64,000 bases of DNA, taken from contig NZ_PXYJ01000003.1 of NCBI RefSeq assembly GCF_003012815.1, forward strand, positions 310,001-374,000. Direction: 5' to 3'. Position 1 is the stretch's first letter. Every line of letters starts with the position of its first letter. The position numbers and the translations under genes are program-made. The notes beneath the pieces were generated by a model. That model made no database searches and had not been told where the DNA came from. It saw only the letters and a program-made list of their open reading frames with translations. This DNA comes from Allosphingosinicella vermicomposti. GTDB taxonomy: Bacteria; Pseudomonadota; Alphaproteobacteria; Sphingomonadales; Sphingomonadaceae. Positions 34,751-42,927 of this stretch are shown here, piece after piece.

Positions 34751-34777
34751 AAAAACAAAAGCGGCGTCGCCGCCGCT
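34751..34777 (-). promoter_or_regulatory. Terminator-like hairpin upstream of rpmG
   Basis: On the minus strand, AGCGGCG and CGCCGCT form a seven-base stem with a four-base loop, followed by TTTTGTTTTT, then about 30 bases before the rpmG start. No minus-strand gene lies upstream to be ended, since the neighbour is divergent, so this may be a leader attenuator of rpmG. Confidence 0.5.
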
Positions 34778-34871
34778 CCAATCGGGTGAGCCTCTGCCGA
34801 TTCACCGCGCTTCTGTCAAGGGGACGCATCCGATCCGCGCGCTGGCGGGTTGTCGAGGCAAAGGAGTTTCC

Positions 34872-35900
34872 ATGACCGGCGATCCCCGAATCGGCTTTTG
34901 CTGCACCTTCCAGTCCCCGATCGGCAATGCTGAGGAAGAGCGGCGCATGAACATGCGCACGACGACCATCGCGCATTTAAAGCGCCTCAGCCCCGGCGAT
35001 GCGTTCGACAAGCTTTCGGGCATCGTGGCGCACAATCTCGACACGCTCGACAATCAATTGGCCTTTATCGCGGAGCTCCCCTCGCTCGAGCGGATGTTTC
35101 GCATTTTGAGCGGCATTTTGCCCGGTTTCTCCCATGCCGAGGTCCGCCACTATTATGAGGACGCCGATCTCAACGCGCTGATCGAGCGGCGGCTCGCCTC
35201 AGCCGGTGCATTCGCCCGCGCCCGCGACATCCGCCTGTCCATGCATCCGGGCCAGCACGCCATTCTTGCCACGCTGCGACCCGAAGCCTTGGCCAATGCC
35301 ATATCCGATGTGATGGAGCATGTCGCGATCATGGCGATGCTCGGCTTTGGCGGCGGTTGGCATCCGCACGGCGCCCACGTGAATATCCATGGCGGATCGC
35401 GCCAGGCGGGGGTCGAAGGGCTGCGGCACGGTATCGCGCAATTACCCGAGGAGGCGCGCAACCTCGTTACGCTGGAAAATGACGAGACGAGCTTCGGCCT
35501 CGACGACCTCCTCGCTGTGAAGGAAGACCTCGCGATCGTCGTCGATTTCCACCATCACTGGATCTTCACGCAGGGCGAATATCTGGAGCCCGACGATCGG
35601 CGCGTTGCCGATATCGAGGCCTCCTGGCGTGGCGTGCGGCCTGCCGCGCACATCTCCGTATCGCGCGAGGCACTTGTGCCTCATCTCTCTCCGTTCGACC
35701 GGCCCGATTATGCAGCGCTGAACGAAGAGGGTTTCAAGGCCGCAAAGCTGCGCGGGCACAGCGACATGATGTGGAATCTTGCGGTCAACGATCTTGTCGC
35801 GCGGCACTTGAGCTGGTGCGACGTTGAGGTGGAGGCAAAGGCGAAGAATCTGGCGAGCGCGCAACTTGCCGATCACGTACGGCAGACACGGTCCCAGTAA
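34872..35900 (+). CDS. UV DNA damage repair endonuclease (UvsE/UVDE-like)
   Basis: A 342-residue TIM-barrel nuclease. Family features: RIGFCCTFQ at the start, a conserved Asn-rich region (HNLDTLDNQLAFI), the metal His and the SMHPGQHAIL block, HVNIHGGS, LENDETSFGLDDL, VVDFHHHW and a late VSR-like Ser-Arg. It would nick 5' of UV photoproducts and some abasic sites, an alternative to nucleotide excision. Start at 34872 has AAAGGAG five bases upstream. It is next to an ATP-dependent ligase, which may help seal repaired nicks, but this is inferred. Confidence 0.85.
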   Translation: MTGDPRIGFCCTFQSPIGNAEEERRMNMRTTTIAHLKRLSPGDAFDKLSGIVAHNLDTLDNQLAFIAELPSLERMFRILSGILPGFSHAEVRHYYEDADLNALIERRLASAGAFARARDIRLSMHPGQHAILATLRPEALANAISDVMEHVAIMAMLGFGGGWHPHGAHVNIHGGSRQAGVEGLRHGIAQLPEEARNLVTLENDETSFGLDDLLAVKEDLAIVVDFHHHWIFTQGEYLEPDDRRVADIEASWRGVRPAAHISVSREALVPHLSPFDRPDYAALNEEGFKAAKLRGHSDMMWNLAVNDLVARHLSWCDVEVEAKAKNLASAQLADHVRQTRSQ

Positions 35901-35901
35901 T

Positions 35902-35985
35902 CGTCATTGCAAGCGCAGCGCGGCAATCCAGTGGCGCCGAGCTTGGCCCCAGGATGGATTGCTTCGCCGCGCCCGCAAAGACGAT
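35902..35985. repeat. Palindromic intergenic repeat, family C
   Basis: Begins TCATTGCAAGCGCAGCGCGGCAATCC and ends with GGATTGCTTCGCCGCGCCCGCAAAGACGA. The two halves are inverted copies with a spacer, the usual GTCATTGCGAGCGAAGCAATCC element. It directly follows the UV endonuclease stop. A short fragment of similar sequence is near 41960. Confidence 0.8.
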
Positions 35986-35989
35986 GGCA

Positions 35990-36076
35990 TCAGAAGATAG
36001 CGTCGAGAAGCCCGAACACCATCAGCAGGGCGAGGACGACAACGGCAACGACGACACATCCAATGGCACGCAGCAT
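35990..36076 (-). CDS. 28-residue single-pass membrane peptide
   Basis: A short frame giving a peptide that begins M-L-R-A-I-G-C and is then almost wholly hydrophobic (Val/Leu-rich, about residues 8-24), ending L-L-D-A-I-F. It looks like a small membrane protein. AAAGGAG lies nine bases upstream of the ATG on the minus strand, an unusually good binding site for a chance frame. It is flanked by the family C repeat and the ligase gene, and is in the opposite direction to both neighbours. No family known to me. Confidence 0.5.
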   Translation of the reverse strand: MLRAIGCVVVAVVVLALLMVFGLLDAIF

Positions 36077-36164
36077 GGGGCAAATCTCCTTTCCCCTCTA
36101 ACCCACCCTCCCGTGTCGCGTTCCATCGGGAACCGAGCGCCCATATTCGTTCGTTACGCGCGCG

Positions 36165-37763
36165 ATGCGCGATTTTTCGAAGCTCCTCGACGCCCTCGTC
36201 TATACCCGGTCGCGCAATGCGAAGCTGAAGCTGATCGGCGATTATCTGCGCGCGACCCCGGATCCAGATCGGGGCTGGGCGCTTGCCGCGCTCACTGGCG
36301 AAATCGACATTCCCGGCGTCAAACCCGCTGTTATTCGCGGCATTGCGGAGGAGCGGGTCGATCCCGTGCTGCTCGCAATGAGCCGCGATTATGTGGGGGA
36401 TATGGCCGAGACGGTCTCCTTGCTCTGGCCCAAGGCGATCGACCAGCCCGGCGATATCGATGACGGAACATTGCGCATTTCCGTAATCGTAGAGCGGTTG
36501 ATGACCCTGGGCCGCGCCGAGGCGCCGGGCGCGCTTGCCGCGATGCTCGATCACCTCGACGCGAGCGGGCGCTTCGCTTTGCTGAAGCTTGCGACGGGCG
36601 CGCTGCGCATCGGCGTTTCCGCGCGCCTTGCCAAGCTGGCGCTCGCCGAAGCCTTCGGCATAGATATCGATGCCGTCGAAGAGGTGTGGCACGGCATTCC
36701 CCCGCCCTACACGCCGATCTTCGATTGGGCCGAGGGGCGCGGCGAACAGCCCACGGCGGCCAACATGCCGGTTTTCCGTCCTTTCATGCTCGCCCACCCA
36801 CTTGAGGAATTGCGCGTCTCGCTCGATGATTATGCCGCCGAATGGAAATGGGACGGCATCCGCGTCCAGATTGTGCGGACGGCGGGTGAAACCCGGCTCT
36901 ATAGCCGGGCGGGCGATGACATTACCCGCAGCTTTCCCGATGTTGCCGAAGCTTTTGCTAGCGATGGCGCCGTCGACGGCGAATTGCTGGTGAAGGGCGA
37001 GGCGCAGGGCGCCGCTGAACATGGCGGCGCGGCGGCAAGCTTCAATGCCCTGCAGCAGCGGCTCGGCCGCAAGATCGTATCCCCCAAAATGCTCGCCGAT
37101 TATCCGGCCTTCGTTCGGCTTTACGACATCTTGATTGATGGTGAGGAAGATGTGCGGGCGCTCTCTTGGGAAGAGCGCCGCGCACGGCTGGAGGCTTTCG
37201 TGCCGGGGCTCGAGCCCGGCCGCTTCGACATATCCGCGCTGATTGAGGCTGATAATTTCGAAGCATTGGAGGAACTGCGCGCACTCGCTCGTGACGCAGC
37301 CATCGAAGGCGTCATGCTGAAGCGCCGCGATAGTCCCTATATTGCCGGGCGCCGGGTTGGCCATTGGTACAAATGGAAGCGCGATCCGCTCACCGCCGAT
37401 TGCGTGATGATGTACGCGCAACGCGGCAGCGGAAAGCGATCTTCTTATTATTCGGATTATACCTTCGGCTGCTGGACCGAAGAAGGCGAGCTATTGCCCG
37501 TCGGCAAGGCCTATTCGGGCTTCACCGACGAAGAACTTCGCTGGCTGGACCGGTTCGTGCGCAACAACACGGTCCAGCGCTTCGGCCCCGTACGCGAAGT
37601 CGAAAAGAGCCTGGTTCTCGAAGTCGCCTTCGATTCGATCCATGCGAGCCGCCGCCACAAATCCGGCCTCGCCATGCGTTTTCCCCGCATTGCCCGCATC
37701 CGCCGCGATAAGCCTGCCAATGAGGCGGACCGGATCGCGGCGTTATTGCGGATGGCCACGTGA
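36165..37763 (+). CDS. ATP-dependent DNA ligase
   Basis: A 532-residue monomeric ligase. An N-terminal helical DNA-binding domain (about 1-200) is followed by the nucleotidyltransferase core with the adenylated Lys228 in motif I (KWDG at 228-231), motif IIIa (VDGELLVKG) and motif IV (EGVMLK), then the OB-fold C-domain. This type belongs with the bacterial ligase-associated repair cluster, whose helicase and exonuclease partners are not adjacent here. It would join nicks during repair and is distinct from the essential NAD-dependent LigA. Confidence 0.93.
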   Translation: MRDFSKLLDALVYTRSRNAKLKLIGDYLRATPDPDRGWALAALTGEIDIPGVKPAVIRGIAEERVDPVLLAMSRDYVGDMAETVSLLWPKAIDQPGDIDDGTLRISVIVERLMTLGRAEAPGALAAMLDHLDASGRFALLKLATGALRIGVSARLAKLALAEAFGIDIDAVEEVWHGIPPPYTPIFDWAEGRGEQPTAANMPVFRPFMLAHPLEELRVSLDDYAAEWKWDGIRVQIVRTAGETRLYSRAGDDITRSFPDVAEAFASDGAVDGELLVKGEAQGAAEHGGAAASFNALQQRLGRKIVSPKMLADYPAFVRLYDILIDGEEDVRALSWEERRARLEAFVPGLEPGRFDISALIEADNFEALEELRALARDAAIEGVMLKRRDSPYIAGRRVGHWYKWKRDPLTADCVMMYAQRGSGKRSSYYSDYTFGCWTEEGELLPVGKAYSGFTDEELRWLDRFVRNNTVQRFGPVREVEKSLVLEVAFDSIHASRRHKSGLAMRFPRIARIRRDKPANEADRIAALLRMAT

Positions 37764-37776
37764 GAGCCCGAAGCTC

Positions 37777-38130
37777 TTATTTGGACATTTCCTGGCCGAG
37801 CTTTTCCATACGCTGCCCGATCGCCATCAAATCGTTCGCTCGTTTCTCGATCTGCTGACCGCAGGACGTCGCAAGCATTTCGATGTCTGGCTGAGTCAGC
37901 GCCTTGGCTTCCGTGACCATCGCGCCCTCAAGGTCGAAACCCGGGGCCCGTCCGTCCAGGCGGCCCAGGAAATATTGGACGCCGATCGCGCCGGTCGTCG
38001 CGGCATCCTTGTCGTCACCCGACGATAGAAGCGAAAAGATGATGAGACAGCGAACGTCATCGCGATTGGAATTCGAAGCAGGCGCGGGTGTCTGTGCCAA
38101 TGCGAGTGCAAGTGCAGTTGTAAAAATCAT
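37777..38130 (-). CDS. Secreted small hypothetical protein
   Basis: A 117-residue protein with a short signal peptide (MIFTTALALALAQT, cleavage probably after A-Q or A-P-A-S). Mature part contains two cysteines (DVRCLIIF and ATSCGQQ) that may form a disulfide and a helical end (LMAIGQRMEKLGQEM). Resembles small uncharacterised secreted proteins of sphingomonads. AGGG lies just upstream of the ATG. It lies between the ligase end and the cold-shock gene terminator; function unknown. Confidence 0.75.
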   Translation of the reverse strand: MIFTTALALALAQTPAPASNSNRDDVRCLIIFSLLSSGDDKDAATTGAIGVQYFLGRLDGRAPGFDLEGAMVTEAKALTQPDIEMLATSCGQQIEKRANDLMAIGQRMEKLGQEMSK

Positions 38131-38142
38131 TTCCCTACCCCT

Positions 38143-38178
38143 AAAAAAGAAGCCCGGCAGCTTCAGGAACTGCCGGGC
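38143..38178 (-). terminator. Rho-independent terminator of cold-shock gene
   Basis: On the minus strand, GCCCGGCAG / CTGCCGGGC form a nine-base stem with a nine-base loop, followed by TTC and six T residues. It ends the double cold-shock gene. Confidence 0.9.
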
Positions 38179-38200
38179 CTCCTTAAGTTCGTTCCAGATC

Positions 38201-39007
38201 TTACTGGAGCGGCTGAAGATTGACTGCCGCGGTCTTGCCGCGACGATCGACTTCCAGTTCGAACTCGAGCCGGTCGCCTTCGTTCAGCGACACCATGCCG
38301 GCGCGCTCGACGGCCGAAATGTGCACGAAAGCATCCGGCTGGCCGTCGTCGCGGCTGATGAAGCCGAAGCCCTTCATGGCGTTGAAGAACTTGACGGTGC
38401 CCGAAGCCTTCTCACCGGTCAGCTGACGCTGCGGTCCGCCACGATCGCCGCCGCCGAAGCCGCCGCGATCTTCACGGGGCGCGCGTTCCGGCACCGGAAG
38501 CGGATCGCCCTCGATCTTGAGGTCGGTCGCCGAAATCTTGCCGCCACGATCGACAAGGGTGAATTCCAGCGGCTGCCCTTCGGCAAGGCCAGTGAAGCCT
38601 GCTTGTTCGACCGCCGAGATGTGGACGAAAACGTCTTCGCCGCCATCGTCACGGACGATGAAGCCGAAGCCTTTCTGGCCGTTGAAAAACTTTACGATGC
38701 CTTTGCCTTCGCCGACAACCTGGGGGGGCATGCCGCCGCCACGGCCGCCGCCGAAGCCGCCACCGCCGCCGCCGAAGCCGCCACCGCCGCGATAGCCACC
38801 GCCACCGCCACCGCCACCGCCGAAGCCGCCGCGGTCGCCATAACCGCCTCCGCCGCCACCGCTGCCGAAGCCGCCGCGGTCACCATAACCACCGCCGCCG
38901 CCGCCGAAGCCGCCACGGTCGTTATAGCCGCCGTAATTTTCGTCACCGAAGCTGTCACGCTTATCTTTGCTGCCGCGTCCGCCGCGACGACCCCTGTCAA
39001 AACCCAT
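38201..39007 (-). CDS. Double cold-shock domain protein with Gly-rich head
   Basis: A 268-residue nucleic-acid-binding protein. Residues about 1-95 are extremely rich in Gly with Arg-Gly-Gly and Tyr-Gly-Asp-Arg repeats, an RGG-like disordered region. Two cold-shock domains follow: [20 protein letters not shown] and later [20 protein letters not shown], each ending VHISAVE (RNP1 and RNP2 motifs). A Gly/Arg linker separates them. Tandem CSD proteins are typical of Alphaproteobacteria and act as RNA chaperones; the long Gly-rich N-terminus is unusual and suggests condensate-like behaviour. Start ATG 39007 begins M-G-F-D-R-G-R-R. Confidence 0.93.
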   Translation of the reverse strand: MGFDRGRRGGRGSKDKRDSFGDENYGGYNDRGGFGGGGGGYGDRGGFGSGGGGGGYGDRGGFGGGGGGGGGYRGGGGFGGGGGGFGGGRGGGMPPQVVGEGKGIVKFFNGQKGFGFIVRDDGGEDVFVHISAVEQAGFTGLAEGQPLEFTLVDRGGKISATDLKIEGDPLPVPERAPREDRGGFGGGDRGGPQRQLTGEKASGTVKFFNAMKGFGFISRDDGQPDAFVHISAVERAGMVSLNEGDRLEFELEVDRRGKTAAVNLQPLQ

Positions 39008-39233
39008 GCAGTCAAAACTCTCTTGCGCCCTAAATCCATTCGAAAACCCTTGCGCGGGGGGCTCATCACGCAAACGGTTCCGGCGCGCTGGGAAGACGCA
39101 CCCGCGACTCTCATAGACCAATTTATCCACAGCCGCGAGTCGGTTTCGGCGGGATTTCGTGATGCGGGCTAGCCTCGCCGCCCATGTTCGTGCATCTGGA
39201 CGAAAATTTTAAGTCAGGGAGCCCGCACAGACC

Positions 39234-40031
39234 ATGGACTCGATCCCCGCCCTTCTTGCCGATCCGGCCGCCTGGGCTGCCCTTGCCACATTGGTGGTGA
39301 TGGAAGTGGTTCTCGGCATCGACAACCTCATCTTCATCTCGATCCTGTCCAACAAATTGCCCGAAGAACAGCGTCAAAAGGCGCGCAAACTCGGCATCGG
39401 CCTTGCCCTCGTCATGCGCCTCATCCTCCTGTCCGGCATTGCGTGGCTTGTCGGATTGACCGCGCCGGTCTTCGATCTCGGCATTACCGGCGCGCCCGGC
39501 GCCCATGGCGAGCCGACCTTCGAAACTCAATTCTCCTGGCGCGACCTGATCCTGATCGCGGGCGGCCTCTTCCTCGTCTGGAAGGCGACGAAGGAAATCC
39601 ACCACAATGTCGATCCGGTTTCGAACGACGATGTGTTCGATACTGCCAAGGTAACACTCACCTTCGGCGCGGCTATCTTCCAGATCCTCCTGCTCGACCT
39701 CGTCTTCTCGATCGATTCGATTCTGACGGCCGTCGGCATGACCGAGCATCTGCCGATCATGATCGTCGCGGTCATTTCCGCCGTCATCGTCATGCTGGTC
39801 GCCGCCGATCCGCTGGCGAACTTCATCCACAAGAACCCGACCGTGGTGATGCTGGCCCTGGGCTTCCTGCTGATGATCGGCGCGGTGCTGATCGCGGACG
39901 GCTTCGGTGTGCATGTACCCAAGGGCTATATCTACACCGCCATGGCCTTTTCTGCCGGTGTGGAGATCCTCAACATCGTCTCGCGCCGTCGCAAGGCGCG
40001 GGCGGAGGCGGCCAAGGTCACCACGCACTGA
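39234..40031 (+). CDS. TerC family membrane protein
   Basis: A 265-residue integral membrane protein with about seven to eight transmembrane helices. The TerC signature [21 protein letters not shown] is present in the first helix region, and its internal repeat [19 protein letters not shown] lies about 150 residues later. TerC/Alx relatives export or balance Mn2+; tellurite resistance is a historical name. The gene stands between a divergent cold-shock gene and ribonuclease D. I looked for an yybP-ykoY type riboswitch upstream and saw none convincing. Confidence 0.93.
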   Translation: MDSIPALLADPAAWAALATLVVMEVVLGIDNLIFISILSNKLPEEQRQKARKLGIGLALVMRLILLSGIAWLVGLTAPVFDLGITGAPGAHGEPTFETQFSWRDLILIAGGLFLVWKATKEIHHNVDPVSNDDVFDTAKVTLTFGAAIFQILLLDLVFSIDSILTAVGMTEHLPIMIVAVISAVIVMLVAADPLANFIHKNPTVVMLALGFLLMIGAVLIADGFGVHVPKGYIYTAMAFSAGVEILNIVSRRRKARAEAAKVTTH

Positions 40032-40151
40032 TCTTGCGTGCCACGGGCGGGGGCTCCGGCGCTATCGGCCGGATCCCCGCCCGCGCGACACTGGCGCAGT
40101 CTCCACAATCCGGTCATTGAGGAGTCAGGCGCTTGGCCCTATGCGGGGCCG

Positions 40152-40772
40152 ATGAGCGTTTATTTCCATGAAGAAGATTTGCCGGAGGGCGTGTTCGCCC
40201 CCGGCGCCTCCGTTGCCGTCGACACCGAAACCATGGGGTTGCAGCCTGGCCGCGACCGGCTGTGCGTTGTCCAGATTTCCGACGGCGGCGGCGACGAACA
40301 TCTCGTCCGCTTTCGCCCGGGTAGTGATTTCGCCGCGCCGAAACTGAAGGCCGTACTCGCCGATCCCAATCGCCTCAAACTCTATCATTTCGGCCGCTTC
40401 GACCTTGCTTCCATCTACGCCTATCTCGGCGTGATGGCGGCCCCGGTTTATTGCACGAAGACGGCCTCCCGCCTCATCCGTACCTATACGGATCGCCACG
40501 GCTTGAAGGAGATCGTGCGCGAATTGCTGGGCGAGGAAATTTCCAAGCAGCAGCAATCGTCGGACTGGGGTGCCGCTGAACTCAGCGATGCGCAGAAGGA
40601 TTATGCCGCTTCAGATGTGCGTTACCTCCATCGGTTGAAGGAAAAGCTCGATGAACGGCTGGTCCGCGAAGGCCGCGTCGGCCTTGCCCAGGCCTGCTTC
40701 GACTTTCTGCCGCACCGGGCCCTCCTCGACCTTGCAGGCTGGCCGGAGGTGGATATCTTCGCCCATGTCTGA
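40152..40772 (+). CDS. rnd: Ribonuclease D (short form)
   Basis: A 206-residue DEDDy exoribonuclease. Exo I VAVDTETMGL (Asp, Glu), Exo II HFGRFDLAS (Asp) and Exo III KDYAASDVRYLHRL (Tyr, Asp) are all present. The HRDC domains of full-length RNase D are absent, as in most alphaproteobacterial forms. The start ATG at 40152 gives M-S-V-Y-F-H-E-E-D-L-P. It lies nine bases upstream of lptC, suggesting it belongs to the lpt transcript. Confidence 0.92.
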   Translation: MSVYFHEEDLPEGVFAPGASVAVDTETMGLQPGRDRLCVVQISDGGGDEHLVRFRPGSDFAAPKLKAVLADPNRLKLYHFGRFDLASIYAYLGVMAAPVYCTKTASRLIRTYTDRHGLKEIVRELLGEEISKQQQSSDWGAAELSDAQKDYAASDVRYLHRLKEKLDERLVREGRVGLAQACFDFLPHRALLDLAGWPEVDIFAHV

Positions 40773-40780
40773 GGTGGACC

Positions 40781-41419
40781 ATGTCTGAAGCCGCCGATCA
40801 GGAGCGGATCGTCAAGCGCCACTGGGCCGAGCCCGGCAGCGGTCACGACCGCTTCGTCGGCCTGTTGAAGCTTGCGCTGCCCGCCCTGATCGGCGTCCTT
40901 ATCGCCTATCTCGCCCTCGCACCGCTCACCAAGGGTGACGAATTGAGCTTCCTTCTCGACAAGAATGAAGTTGACGTGGCCGAGGAACGGATGCGCGTCA
41001 TGGCGGCCCAATATCGCGGGCAGGACGACAAGGGCCGGTCTTTCACGATCGGTGCGGATTCGGCGATCCAGGCGACATCCGCCGAGCCGATCGTCGATAT
41101 AAACGGCATGGCTGCGCGCATGTTGCTCGAAAACGGCCCGGCGAACCTCACCGCCTCCACCGCCCGCTACAATATCGAAGAGGAAACGGTCGCCGTCACC
41201 GGACCGATCCGCTTCACCGCCGCCGATGGCTATCAGCTCGATACGCGCGACGTGATCGTCGATTTGAACGAGCGCACCTTGTCGGGGGACCAGGGCGTTC
41301 AGGGTCAGATGCCGCTCGGCTCCTTCACCGCTGACAAGATGCAGGCCGATCTTTCCAGCCGCACCGTCACCCTTACCGGCCGTGCCCGCTTGCATATCGT
41401 GCAAGGCGCGGCCAGATGA
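40781..41419 (+). CDS. lptC: LPS export ABC transporter periplasmic protein LptC
   Basis: A 212-residue bitopic protein. One N-terminal transmembrane helix (about residues 29-51) anchors a periplasmic beta-jellyroll domain (YNIEEETVAVTGPIRF region) that passes LPS from LptBFG to LptA. GGTGG/GAGG lies before the ATG. It overlaps lptA by four bases (ATGA). Low sequence conservation is usual for LptC, so identity rests on fold-like pattern and context with lptA and lptB. Confidence 0.9.
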   Translation: MSEAADQERIVKRHWAEPGSGHDRFVGLLKLALPALIGVLIAYLALAPLTKGDELSFLLDKNEVDVAEERMRVMAAQYRGQDDKGRSFTIGADSAIQATSAEPIVDINGMAARMLLENGPANLTASTARYNIEEETVAVTGPIRFTAADGYQLDTRDVIVDLNERTLSGDQGVQGQMPLGSFTADKMQADLSSRTVTLTGRARLHIVQGAAR

Positions 41420-41955
41420 GCGGCATGACCCGGATCCGCACCTTCACCGCTGTTGCGCTCGCCGCGCTCCTTGCCGCCCAGCCCGTGCTTGGCCAGGGAA
41501 CGTCACTCGGCAATCACGACAGCAATGCGCCGATCGATTTCGCCGCCGACCGGATCGAAGTGCAGGACCGCGCCGACCGCGCCGTCTTCTCCGGCAATGT
41601 CGTGGCGCGCCAGGCCGAATTGACGCTCACCGCAGCGCGCCTCACCGTCGCTTATTCCGATGCGGGCGGCATCCAGATCGAGCGGCTGGATGCAAGCGGC
41701 GGCGTGACACTGCGCAGTCCGGACGAAACCGCGCGCGGCAATTTCGCGATTTACGATATCAACCGGCGGATCATCACCCTGATCGGCGGCGTCACGCTGA
41801 CCCGCGGCGCCTCCAACGTGAATGGCGGCCGGCTCGTCATCGATCTCGATAGTGGCCGGGCGGTGATGGACGGCAGCGCGACCGGAGCCCCCGGCACCAC
41901 GACAAGCGGCGGCCGCGTCACCGGCACCTTCACGGTTCCTCAACGCGGAAACTGA
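41416..41955 (+). CDS. lptA: LPS transport periplasmic protein LptA
   Basis: A 179-residue periplasmic protein with a signal peptide (cleavage after AAQPVLG-Q region) and the OstA/LptA domain that starts IDFAADRIEVQDRADRAVFSG and goes through repeated beta-strands. It forms the bridge that carries LPS across the periplasm. Coupled to lptC (ATGA). The C-terminal tail is Gly/Thr-rich. A 193-base gap with repeat-like sequence separates it from lptB. Confidence 0.93.
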   Translation: MSGMTRIRTFTAVALAALLAAQPVLGQGTSLGNHDSNAPIDFAADRIEVQDRADRAVFSGNVVARQAELTLTAARLTVAYSDAGGIQIERLDASGGVTLRSPDETARGNFAIYDINRRIITLIGGVTLTRGASNVNGGRLVIDLDSGRAVMDGSATGAPGTTTSGGRVTGTFTVPQRGN

Positions 41956-42148
41956 TTTCTTCGCTTCGTTCGGAATGACGACGTCTCCGTCCCCGGCATG
42001 AATCTTGCCTGTTGAGGCTGGCGCCTGTCCGGCCTACATGGTTCTTCGACATCTGCGCCGCCCCCGGCCTGCCGCATGAAGCCTTTCCTTTCCCAAGGGA
42101 AAAGCGGCAACGTTCCAAAGGCGGCCCGAATATGACGTGAAGGCCCGG

Positions 42149-42925
42149 ATGAACGACGCGACGACTTTCAGATGCCATGAAACCGATGCGGCGACCGCGC
42201 TCGTCGACGGCCTCAACGTGATGTGCATCGCCAAATCCTATGACAAGAAGGTCGTGCTGACCGACGTGTCGCTTTCCGTCGCGCGCGGCGAAGTGGTCGG
42301 CCTGCTCGGGCCCAATGGCGCGGGCAAGACAACCTGCTTCTATTCGATCATGGGCCTGGTCAGGCCGGACAGCGGCCGCATCCTCCTTGACGGCGCCGAC
42401 ATTACCGGCCTCCCCATGTATCGCCGCGCGGTTCTCGGCCTTGGCTATCTGCCGCAGGAAACTTCGATCTTTCGCGGCATGACGGTGTCGCAGAATATCT
42501 CCGCCGTTCTCGAGGTCGCCGAGCCCGACAAGATCGCCCGCGCGCAGCGTCTGGAGCAGCTGCTCGACGAATTCGGCCTACAGCGCCTGCGCGATGCGTC
42601 GGCCATGGCGCTGTCGGGCGGGGAGCGCCGCCGCTGCGAGATCGCCCGTGCCCTTGCCGCCGATCCCTCGATCATGCTGCTCGACGAACCATTTGCCGGC
42701 ATCGATCCCATCTCCATCTCCGACATTCGCGACCTGGTCGGCGAACTCAAGAAGCGCGACATCGGCGTGCTCATCACCGACCACAATGTCCGCGAGACGC
42801 TCGATATCGTTGACCGCGCCTGCATCATCTATGACGGCAAGGTGCTGTTCGCGGGCAGTCCGCAGGAGCTCGTCGCCAACGAAGACGTCCGCCGCCTCTA
42901 TCTGGGCGAGAGCTTCGAGTTGTAA
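42149..42925 (+). CDS. lptB: LPS export ABC transporter ATP-binding protein LptB
   Basis: A 258-residue cytosolic ATPase. Walker A GPNGAGKT, Q-loop LPQETSIF, signature LSGGERRRCEIARAL, Walker B IMLLDEPFAGIDP, and the H-switch ITDHNVRETL. It powers LPS extraction with LptF and LptG (not seen here). The ATG at 42149 follows AAGG at a five-base spacing and is favoured over a GTG at 42137. rpoN starts two bases after the stop, giving the classic lptB-rpoN pair. Confidence 0.97.
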   Translation: MNDATTFRCHETDAATALVDGLNVMCIAKSYDKKVVLTDVSLSVARGEVVGLLGPNGAGKTTCFYSIMGLVRPDSGRILLDGADITGLPMYRRAVLGLGYLPQETSIFRGMTVSQNISAVLEVAEPDKIARAQRLEQLLDEFGLQRLRDASAMALSGGERRRCEIARALAADPSIMLLDEPFAGIDPISISDIRDLVGELKKRDIGVLITDHNVRETLDIVDRACIIYDGKVLFAGSPQELVANEDVRRLYLGESFEL

Positions 42926-42927
42926 CC

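Noticed and set aside
35904-37421. A 505-codon minus-strand frame over the DNA ligase.
   Set aside because: The ligase motifs on the plus strand are definite; the antisense frame is a shadow.
38700-38935. Regular GCC/GGC repeats that look like a microsatellite or CRISPR-like array.
   Set aside because: They encode the Gly-rich head of the cold-shock protein and lack spacers.
39008-39233. Possible manganese (yybP-ykoY) riboswitch ahead of terC.
   Set aside because: I could not find the conserved core of the motif.
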